Translations under genes and position numbers: made by a program
Notes under the pieces: generated by a model
What the model was told of the DNA's origin: nothing
The model's database searches: none
The model's input: the letters and a program-made list of their open reading frames with translations, nothing else
Part shown: piece by piece, positions 54,760 to 61,376 of the stretch
How the letters are laid out: every line of letters begins with the position of its first letter
How positions within the stretch are numbered: position 1 is the first letter of the stretch
Source: CAYZUC01 sp964481705
Lineage (GTDB): Bacteria > Bacillota > Clostridia > Lachnospirales > Lachnospiraceae
Reading direction: 5' to 3'
NCBI GenBank assembly: GCA_964481705.1
Contig: CAYZUC010000002.1
Location: 1-64,000, forward strand
DNA length: 64,000 bases

Positions 54760-54813
54760 CAAGTACTTGACCATATAATAAAGTACTTGACGTTTATTGT
54801 CAAGTACTTTATT
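54760..54813. promoter_or_regulatory. MarR operator cluster
   Basis: CAAGTACTTG occurs as a palindrome at 54760-54769. The same core forms a long perfect inverted repeat, 15-base arms 54777-54791 and 54799-54813 around a 7-base loop. The sites cover the -10, spacer and -35 of the promoter. Confidence 0.8.
54775..54803 (-). promoter_or_regulatory. Promoter of the MarR-CDF-MntR operon
   Basis: On the minus strand, TTGACA (54803-54798) and TATTAT (54780-54775) are 17 bases apart and fully embedded in the MarR operator cluster. Confidence 0.85.
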
Positions 54814-54837
54814 AATTATTTTCATTTTTAAAGCAGC

Positions 54838-54870
54838 AAAAACCCACGCATTGAAGTTACGTGGGTTTTT
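54838..54870. terminator. Intrinsic terminator, bidirectional
   Basis: AAAAACCCACG (54838-54848) and CGTGGGTTTTT (54860-54870) form an 11-base-pair stem with an 11-base loop and T runs on both strands. It ends the minus-strand formate channel/miniprotein transcript just before the MarR promoter. Confidence 0.85.
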
Positions 54871-54930
54871 ACAGTAGAACGAGTGTTTATAAAAAAACAA
54901 TAAAAGTATTATGAAACAAACTTGATTTAT

Positions 54931-55089
54931 TTAGGCATGTTTTTCTTTTAAACTCTGAATAACAGATTTCTCTTTGGGTTCATCTTTCTTCGTTGCAATC
55001 ATCCATAATAAATAATACAATAACGTGAATACACCTACTCCAGCAAATTCAACTAGAAGAACTTGCAACAAAATCAGTAAATTGTTCAT
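54931..55089 (-). CDS. 52-residue single-pass membrane miniprotein
   Basis: The ATG at 55089 is preceded by a perfect AGGAGG at eight-base spacing, located inside the formate-channel gene. The frame encodes 52 residues. A hydrophobic N-terminal half (LLILLQVLLVEFAGVGVFTL, then LLYYLLWMI) is followed by a charged tail (TKKDEPKEKS, SLKEKHA). It overlaps the channel gene by 41 bases in another frame and ends before the terminator. I know no family; it may be a small partner of the channel. Confidence 0.7.
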   Translation of the reverse strand: MNNLLILLQVLLVEFAGVGVFTLLYYLLWMIATKKDEPKEKSVIQSLKEKHA

Positions 55090-55954
55090 CTAATCTTACC
55101 TCCTTAACTTTCTTCTTTTCTGTTTTCTTCTCATTTTCTCTATTTAAATAGTAGAGTGGCAATCCAAAGAAGATTGTTCCTCCCAAAATGTTACCAATCG
55201 TAACCCATATCAAGTTAGAGCAAAGATAATTATAGATATTCAAATTACTTAATTGCTCCATGCTAAGTCCATACTCCTGCATTGCTTTCATCACATATAC
55301 AGAATCCATCTTTGCAAATAATCCGGCTGCAATATAATACATATTTGCAACACAGTGTTCGAAACCAGCTGTAACAAAGAGCATAATGACGAAGAATGCA
55401 GATAGAAGTTTTCCCGTAATATCTTTTGCACAAAAAGCCATAAAGACTGCTGCGCAAACTAAAATGTTGCAGCAGATTCCGGAAACAACTGCTTTATCCA
55501 TTCCCATCGTAGATTTCGAAAGTGCAACTTTAATAGTGTATGCACCCAATAATCCCTCGGAATAGTCTAATTGACCACTCATGGATACTAGTAACGCAAC
55601 CAAGGTTGCTCCAATCATATTTCCCAAATACACAGAGACTAAGATCCGAATACACTCCTTCCATGAAATCTTTCTTTCAGGAATCGCCATTACAATCATG
55701 CAGTCTCCTGTGAATAATTCTGTACCTAGCAGGATTACCATCATCAATCCTACAGGAAAAACAACAGCTGCTGCCAATCTCGATAATCCCACATTCGTAA
55801 TGGAATGAGCTACCACACTGCTGGCAGCTGCTCCCATAGCAATTAACATACCCGCAAGAACACTCTTACCTATGATACGTTGTGTGGACATATTTACCTT
55901 AGTTCCACTTATCTCACAATACTGATCAAGTCCTTCTTTTACAGATAAAAACAT
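55049..55954 (-). CDS. FNT-family formate/nitrite channel
   Basis: The 301-residue membrane protein has six predicted helices with FNT signatures: GKSVLAGMLIAMGAAASS, the omega-loop-type LGTELFTGDCMIV, and GFEHCVANMYYIAAGL containing the central His. FNT pentamers pass formate, nitrite or hydrosulfide. A formate role fits the FdhF module about 36 kb away. The charged C-terminal tail is long (about 35 residues). Its 3' end carries the ribosome site of the miniprotein. Confidence 0.92.
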   Translation of the reverse strand: MFLSVKEGLDQYCEISGTKVNMSTQRIIGKSVLAGMLIAMGAAASSVVAHSITNVGLSRLAAAVVFPVGLMMVILLGTELFTGDCMIVMAIPERKISWKECIRILVSVYLGNMIGATLVALLVSMSGQLDYSEGLLGAYTIKVALSKSTMGMDKAVVSGICCNILVCAAVFMAFCAKDITGKLLSAFFVIMLFVTAGFEHCVANMYYIAAGLFAKMDSVYVMKAMQEYGLSMEQLSNLNIYNYLCSNLIWVTIGNILGGTIFFGLPLYYLNRENEKKTEKKKVKEVRLDEQFTDFVASSSS

Positions 55955-55980
55955 TTTTCACTCTCCTTAATAGCAAAGTC

Positions 55981-56009
55981 AGATTACCATACTCCATACT
56001 ATTGCTCAA
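55981..56009 (-). promoter_or_regulatory. Candidate promoter of the formate channel
   Basis: On the minus strand, TTGAGC (56009-56004) and TAATCT (55986-55981) are 17 bases apart, 26 bases upstream of the ATG at 55954. Confidence 0.55.
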
Positions 56010-56019
56010 ATATAAAATA

Positions 56020-56064
56020 AAAGAGATGCCATATGGAAAAATATATCTTTCCCTGCATCTCTTT
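56020..56064 (-). terminator. Intrinsic terminator of the LysR gene
   Basis: Perfect arms AAAGAGATGC (56020-56029) and GCATCTCTTT (56055-56064) enclose an inner GGAAA/TTTCC stem. On the minus strand they are followed by a T-rich stretch, one base beyond the LysR stop. Confidence 0.8.
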
Positions 56065-56065
56065 G

Positions 56066-56998
56066 TTAATTGTACCGCATATCTGAAACATCCACCTTTG
56101 ATTCATACAGCTTTTTTTGAAACAGTTTATCATATTCATTCAAATGATAATCTTTTCTGTAAATTAACACATCTTTATATCGGTTATTCGGTGTTTTACA
56201 TACCCGTTGAATCAGATGGTTCTTATCCAAAACGTTCTGAGGGATTGGTGATACCCACATATACGTAGTGTTGACATTGGCTAATAAATCAAATTGACTC
56301 CCTCGCTCATATACATAGATAATCTTTTCCATTCCCTTATTTTTTTCTAGTCCAACCAAATTCTTTTCGTGAGGAACCTCAATATCTCCATGTGTGATTC
56401 TCGTATATTTTCTGAGATTATCAAGGGAAATATCCTTTTGATTTGCTAATGGATGTTCTTTTGACATAACAAGGACATACTCGAATTCCCATATTATCTC
56501 ATAGTTCAAATGATTATTATGGAGAGAGGTCATAAAATAATCTTCTTCCGTCATCTGGTAGCGAATAATTCCTACATTATATCCGCGATCAACTACATTG
56601 GCTATTGTTCCAAGCGTATTTGTTTCATTAATGGTAATCTCCATTCCTTTTTCCAATTTCAGTTCGGATACAAAGGCCGTAAAACCATTCGCTATATAAC
56701 TTCCTCTTGGAATCGAGATTTTGTATTTCAGGTTCTGTCCACTAGTCCTTTGCGTTATTCTATCAACAGCATTCAACTGTTCTGTTATCCTTCTTGCGTG
56801 ATAAAGAAATTCTTCTCCTTCCTCGGTCACCTTAACTCCACCTGCGGTTCTCTTAAAAATCGGGAATCCTAACTCTTTTTCGAGATCTTTTAATGCCTTG
56901 CTTAAGTTCGGTTGTGCCATATAAAGATTCTGAGCTGCTTGCGTAATTGACCCAACACGCTCTACTTCCAATACATATTTCAAAAATGTTGTATTCAT
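56066..56998 (-). CDS. LysR-family regulator
   Basis: The 310-residue regulator has an N-terminal helix-turn-helix (VERVGSITQAAQNLYMAQPNLSKAL) and a substrate-binding-like effector domain (residues 90-300). The ATG at 56998 with GGAG upstream is preferred over one seven codons earlier. It sits upstream of the formate channel on the same strand but is separated by a terminator. The AT-rich region upstream (57020-57144) has several ATAT palindromes suited to LysR binding. Confidence 0.9.
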   Translation of the reverse strand: MNTTFLKYVLEVERVGSITQAAQNLYMAQPNLSKALKDLEKELGFPIFKRTAGGVKVTEEGEEFLYHARRITEQLNAVDRITQRTSGQNLKYKISIPRGSYIANGFTAFVSELKLEKGMEITINETNTLGTIANVVDRGYNVGIIRYQMTEEDYFMTSLHNNHLNYEIIWEFEYVLVMSKEHPLANQKDISLDNLRKYTRITHGDIEVPHEKNLVGLEKNKGMEKIIYVYERGSQFDLLANVNTTYMWVSPIPQNVLDKNHLIQRVCKTPNNRYKDVLIYRKDYHLNEYDKLFQKKLYESKVDVSDMRYN

Positions 56999-57144
56999 AT
57001 ATTCGCATCTCCAATCCATATATTTTCCTATATAATATCATATATTATATGTATTGGTTATATGTTTTATGAATTGTTTCATATTAATTATTATATATGT
57101 ATTCGATTAAATCCTCCACTCTGGTGCCATATTCATCGGCGTAA

Positions 57145-57951
57145 CTATTCTTCTTTGGCGTATAAATCATAGGGTGCCTTTCTATCATAATTGCTTGTTG
57201 TAAAAAGTATTCTCCTATTTTCCTCTACATGCTTTGTAAGAAAATCCAGACTTTCCGCCATTCCCGTATGAGGCGTAAAGATTCTCTTTATGGGATATTG
57301 CGTAACCTGATCCTGTAAATTTCTAACAGATTTCGTATTTTCCCTTGAATTTACATTCAAGAACCACATAAAATTATAACCACCATCCGTCCCCAATGCC
57401 ACACAGTCTCCGCAAAATAAGTATTCGTCATCGATCAAATAACACATTAATCCCATTGTGTGTCCGGGAGTCAGAAAACATTGTACTTTGATATCTCCAA
57501 TGTATAGCGTTTCTCGATCATGCACGATTTTCTTTGAGTTACTGATCATTGGACGTCTGACTGCCTTACTATGTAATAGCCTTCTAGTAGCCTTTCCTTC
57601 CAGATAAAGGTTTTCTATGTCACTGATATAGATATTTGCTGCTTTAAATAAGCCGTCTCCTCTGTCATCAATTCCACCTACATGATCCGGATCTGCATGC
57701 GTGATCAAGACATCATGGATTTTTTCTGATTTGACCTCAATTTCTTTCATCTTATCCTTCAGATGTGGATACTCAAGATATCCGGCGTCAATCATTATGG
57801 TCTGATTATTTTTTGTATAGAAGTATAAGTTCACTCCATATTCTCGCACACAGCGAACCCTATCATCCAGTATGCCTGTTTCACAAGGATTCAAAATTCC
57901 TTTTCCTCTCAGCAGAAGCGATAGTAATCTTCTTTCTCCGGCTTCACTCAT
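57145..57951 (-). CDS. Metallo-beta-lactamase-fold hydrolase
   Basis: The 268-residue protein has metal ligands in THADPDHVGGID, TPGHTMG and FCGDCVALG, the order seen in MBL-fold hydrolases. A signal peptide is absent, so it is cytoplasmic. AGGAAA precedes the ATG. It ends an operon with an ArsR regulator, a methyltransferase and a membrane protein. Substrate unknown; the family includes lactonases and thioesterases. Confidence 0.85.
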   Translation of the reverse strand: MSEAGERRLLSLLLRGKGILNPCETGILDDRVRCVREYGVNLYFYTKNNQTIMIDAGYLEYPHLKDKMKEIEVKSEKIHDVLITHADPDHVGGIDDRGDGLFKAANIYISDIENLYLEGKATRRLLHSKAVRRPMISNSKKIVHDRETLYIGDIKVQCFLTPGHTMGLMCYLIDDEYLFCGDCVALGTDGGYNFMWFLNVNSRENTKSVRNLQDQVTQYPIKRIFTPHTGMAESLDFLTKHVEENRRILFTTSNYDRKAPYDLYAKEE

Positions 57952-57990
57952 TTTCCTGACAGGCTCCTTTCTTTGTAGTGTGTGTTCTCT

Positions 57991-58656
57991 TTATTTGATC
58001 AGATTAATTAATCCAATCACTCCGATGGATGCCAGTCCCAGGCTTGCAGCACAGATACTTGGCAGATCGTAAAACCAGTCTCTTTTAATTGCACGCAGAA
58101 GCAAGCCCACGAGCTGAAAAACTACCGGATTCAAAAGAACGCACCACAAAGGTACATCAATAGCACCTAGAACAATTGCTATTACGATAAGAGCTGTCGT
58201 ACCAATCACTAAAATAAGATATAGTACAAAAAATGGTAGTTTTATGGTCTTCCATACTCGGTTAATGACACTCTCTGCACGTTCAAAATCTGCCTTCTCC
58301 ATTAAATCCTTATAAATTATCGGCATGATACATATCATGCTATGTATAAAGAATCCGCCCATTGCACCTACAAATATACAAGCCAACAACGCGCCAGCCA
58401 ATATCTTATTGCTTTCACGCATCTGTAGTGCAAGTGATATCACACCACAGCTGTACAACGGAACGGCTATTGCCGCAGTCACTATGGAGCCTCCAAAACG
58501 CCATTCCCTCATTTTTATCCAATTGCTTTCAATCAAACCTGTAGTCTTACCTAGTTTCTTATTATCTTTTCCCTTCATATCCAGAAGCATATCTGCAACA
58601 GCACAAAGCAGTCCACCAATAATGCCAAGTATTGATAAAATAAGTAAGTAATTCAT
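57991..58656 (-). CDS. Six-helix membrane protein, possibly DUF6796
   Basis: The 221-residue protein has about six hydrophobic segments. The N-terminal GGLLCAVADMLLDMKGKDNKK and SNWIKMREWRF resemble what I recall of DUF6796, a clostridial membrane family without known function. An AGGAGGAAG site precedes the ATG. It is in the ArsR-methyltransferase-MBL run. Confidence 0.6.
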   Translation of the reverse strand: MNYLLILSILGIIGGLLCAVADMLLDMKGKDNKKLGKTTGLIESNWIKMREWRFGGSIVTAAIAVPLYSCGVISLALQMRESNKILAGALLACIFVGAMGGFFIHSMICIMPIIYKDLMEKADFERAESVINRVWKTIKLPFFVLYLILVIGTTALIVIAIVLGAIDVPLWCVLLNPVVFQLVGLLLRAIKRDWFYDLPSICAASLGLASIGVIGLINLIK

Positions 58657-58668
58657 AGCTTCTTCCTC

Positions 58669-59304
58669 CTACTTTTTTTCCATTTTCATTAGTTCCATGA
58701 CCGCTGAGTAATTGCAATCATGCTTTTTCAACATCTCAAATCCATAGTTGAGAAAAAATTGCTTCTTATCACTTGTGTAGAACGTTATAAAATAGTTGGG
58801 ATTTGCAAGAATCTCCATCCCGTATAACAAAGCAAATTTAATTTTTCTGCTCACTCTGCTTTGTTTGTCCCACTCAAGAACTATCAATCTGCCATCCTTT
58901 TTCAGCAGCCTGTGAGCTTCACTGAGAATCCCTTTCCAAAGCTCACCCGTACATTCATGAAGAACAAGTCCAATTATGATATAATCAAAAGTTTCCTTTT
59001 GAATTCCGGTCTGCGTCGCATCCTTACAAAGTACACGAACATTCTCAAGTCGTTCCTTTTTGATTTTTCGTTTTGCCTCTCTTAACATGGCATGGGAACG
59101 ATCCAGACCAACTACCTTGTTATTTGGGTTCTTCCTCGCAATGACCATTCCATTTGAGAATGTACCACAACACATATCTAATACCGCACATTCCTTATCC
59201 GGAATCATTTGCTCAATTACATCTCTTGGATTTTCTCCCTTATCTGAAAACCATATTTTATCAAGCAAATCATAACCAATCGACAGAAAGCTATACAAAT
59301 TCAT
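58669..59304 (-). CDS. Class I SAM-dependent methyltransferase
   Basis: The 211-residue enzyme has a SAM-binding motif LDMCCGTFSNGMVIA, the acidic loop VVGLDRSHAML, and a motif IV region IIIGLVLHECT. It resembles UbiE-type methyltransferases. The ATG at 59304 with GAGAGG upstream is preferred over a GTG three codons earlier. It follows an ArsR-type metal sensor, so methylation of a metalloid or a metal-stress function is possible but unproven. Confidence 0.85.
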   Translation of the reverse strand: MNLYSFLSIGYDLLDKIWFSDKGENPRDVIEQMIPDKECAVLDMCCGTFSNGMVIARKNPNNKVVGLDRSHAMLREAKRKIKKERLENVRVLCKDATQTGIQKETFDYIIIGLVLHECTGELWKGILSEAHRLLKKDGRLIVLEWDKQSRVSRKIKFALLYGMEILANPNYFITFYTSDKKQFFLNYGFEMLKKHDCNYSAVMELMKMEKK

Positions 59305-59328
59305 CCTTCGCACCTCTCAATCTTCTTT

Positions 59329-59694
59329 TCAATGATGTATATGTTCAACATGTTCTAAAGTCAAATCAAATATACCTGCTACATGGTCATCATCAAGGGA
59401 GTAATATACCTCTTTCCCGGTTCTTCTGCACTTCACAACACCACTTTCCTTCATCTTACGAAGCTGATGTGATATCGATGATTTTGTCATGTCTAAAACA
59501 TTCGCCAAATCTCCCACACACATTTCGTTTATGGCCAAAGCAGCAATTATTTTGCAGCGAGTCGTATCGCCTATTATTTTTAGAAACGCCGCTGCACTAT
59601 CGTATATTTCATTTGGCAGCATTTTCTCACAAGTCTCATTTACTACTTCCTCATTGATTGCTTTACAGTCGCAATGAAATTCTATATTTGACAT
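59329..59694 (-). CDS. ArsR/SmtB-family metal sensor
   Basis: The 121-residue repressor has a winged helix (CVGDLANVLDMTKSSISHQLRKM). The N-terminal Cys pair in FHCDCKAIN resembles CadC, while the C-terminal DDDHVAGIFDLTLEHVEHIHH resembles the SmtB alpha-5 zinc site. The CadC-type ELCVC is reduced to EMCVG. The ATG at 59694 with GGGGAG is preferred over one six codons earlier. An operator lies in its promoter. Confidence 0.9.
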   Translation of the reverse strand: MSNIEFHCDCKAINEEVVNETCEKMLPNEIYDSAAAFLKIIGDTTRCKIIAALAINEMCVGDLANVLDMTKSSISHQLRKMKESGVVKCRRTGKEVYYSLDDDHVAGIFDLTLEHVEHIHH

Positions 59695-59736
59695 CTCTGC
59701 TCCCCCCTCCATCAGTTGATTGTTCGTTCAACTGAT

Positions 59737-59766
59737 ATTATAGTTGAATGTGTGTTCAATTGTCAA
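59737..59766 (-). promoter_or_regulatory. Promoter of the ArsR operon
   Basis: On the minus strand, TTGACA (59766-59761) and TATAAT (59742-59737) are 18 bases apart. Confidence 0.85.
59744..59759. promoter_or_regulatory. ArsR-type operator
   Basis: TTGAA-N6-TTCAA, perfect 5-base arms, fills the spacer of the ArsR promoter. A second TTGAAC-like element lies at 59715-59732, fitting repression of the ArsR operon. Confidence 0.65.
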
Positions 59767-59840
59767 GTACAATCCTTTGTTTTTACAATAAATCTATTAT
59801 AGGAGCATGTCTATCCCCGTTTTCTGATAACGGTGGATTG

Positions 59841-59868
59841 TTGAAATGATTTGTGATACAATTATACT
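59841..59868 (+). promoter_or_regulatory. Promoter of the solute-binding protein operon
   Basis: TTGAAA (59841-59846) and TATACT (59863-59868) have a 16-base spacer, 57 bases before the ATG at 59925. Confidence 0.6.
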
Positions 59869-59924
59869 GATACTTTCAAATAAGTAAGAACACAAATAGG
59901 GATATCATTGAAGGGGGAAACAAA

Positions 59925-61349
59925 ATGAGAAGGGGAAATCACGCTATCACTGTCATTTTATGTCTGATTCTATGTCTGACCAGCATCCTGTCAATGTCTG
60001 GATGCAACAGCAGCATCAAGGGCTATCATAAGAACAAATCTCTCGACACATCCAAACAAGTAACGCTCCGAATTGCCAGCAGTAAGGAAGCTTGGCCTGA
60101 AATGGATAACGTTATTGCCAAGTTTGAGAAAATATACCCCAACTGTACTGTACTATGTGAGTATGTAGAGGAATACAGCAGTAATCTCGCCCTTCGACTC
60201 GCACAAGATGAACGCAAAATTGATATTTTCCGAACGGTTAATATTCAGGAAACAACAGAATACAAGGACTACGCCCTTAATCTGATTTCCGAAGATGTTA
60301 AGTCCAAGCTGGATCTGTCACACACACATCCTGGTATCGTTGATAATTTCAAATATACTGCTGCAGAAAACACACAATATGCCGTTCCTTTTGGGTGTGA
60401 GATGCGTGGGATGTACGTCAACAAAACTCTTCTTAACAAATGTGGACTAAGGACACCCACCAATCGTGATGAACTGGTGCACTGCTGCGAAGTTCTGTTA
60501 GCTAATGGATATATTCCACTGCAGAGTAATCCCGGCACCTTCGCGCAGCAGCTACTCTATCCATACATATGCAATTGTGTTGTAAACGGCGGTAATTATA
60601 AGGAAATGTATCAAGCAATTGAAAATAGGGATCCTGGAGTAAGTGAGTACTTCCGCGATGCTTATTCTTTTCTATATGAGATTGTGGAAAAGGGTTACTA
60701 CGATTATGCAAGAGTGGAGCAAGAGCTGGGATACACCTTTGACGGTAATGAAGGAAAGGCACGGGATTTTCTCAACATTATGAAGGTTTCGGATGATGAA
60801 TATGAAAAAAGGGATGACATTGGTGCAATTGCCTTCATGCCCGATACGCAGGGATTTGGCATGGACCTAGCAAAGACAAAATCCGATTACCATAGTGATA
60901 TAGAATATGAATTCATTCTCAGTCCTGTTGGTAACGACGGAGGCAGTGCCTATCTCTCACCCTCTGATGGACTTGCAATCAGTAATCGTTCTGATCATAT
61001 CGACTGGGCAATCGAATTTCTGAACTTCTTCTTTGTTCCTGAAATCTCGACAGAATTTGCTGAGGAAACCGGTAAAATACCCAATACTACAAATGCACTG
61101 GTAAAATATGACGTACCTGCTGATCATATAAGCGATGTGGGGCAAATGACCTTTAGCTATACCTTTTATAAAACTGTCACAACTCTGATGATGGGTGGTT
61201 ATGAAGATGATATGGTAGGTATATCTAAAATGAATAATCCGAAATATATGAAGCAGAACGAGGATGGTACTTATCGTATTATGTACTCCCTTGAAGATTA
61301 TATGAATCGACTGGAGGCAGAGTTTCAGAAAACGAAAGAAACCCCGTAA
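59925..61349 (+). CDS. Extracellular solute-binding lipoprotein
   Basis: The 474-residue exported lipoprotein (signal VILCLILCLTSILSMSGC, lipobox Cys27) has a family-1 solute-binding fold (VTLRIASSKEAWPEMDNVIAKF in blocks, PFGCEMRGMYVNK, a C-terminal YMNRLEAEF). Such proteins normally bind sugars or oligosaccharides, but no permease genes follow; a hybrid kinase starts 27 bases later. It may act as the ligand-sensing partner of that kinase. AAGGGGGAAAC precedes the ATG. Confidence 0.88.
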   Translation: MRRGNHAITVILCLILCLTSILSMSGCNSSIKGYHKNKSLDTSKQVTLRIASSKEAWPEMDNVIAKFEKIYPNCTVLCEYVEEYSSNLALRLAQDERKIDIFRTVNIQETTEYKDYALNLISEDVKSKLDLSHTHPGIVDNFKYTAAENTQYAVPFGCEMRGMYVNKTLLNKCGLRTPTNRDELVHCCEVLLANGYIPLQSNPGTFAQQLLYPYICNCVVNGGNYKEMYQAIENRDPGVSEYFRDAYSFLYEIVEKGYYDYARVEQELGYTFDGNEGKARDFLNIMKVSDDEYEKRDDIGAIAFMPDTQGFGMDLAKTKSDYHSDIEYEFILSPVGNDGGSAYLSPSDGLAISNRSDHIDWAIEFLNFFFVPEISTEFAEETGKIPNTTNALVKYDVPADHISDVGQMTFSYTFYKTVTTLMMGGYEDDMVGISKMNNPKYMKQNEDGTYRIMYSLEDYMNRLEAEFQKTKETP

Positions 61350-61376
61350 CAAATTGCAAAGTGCCAGGTGATGGAT

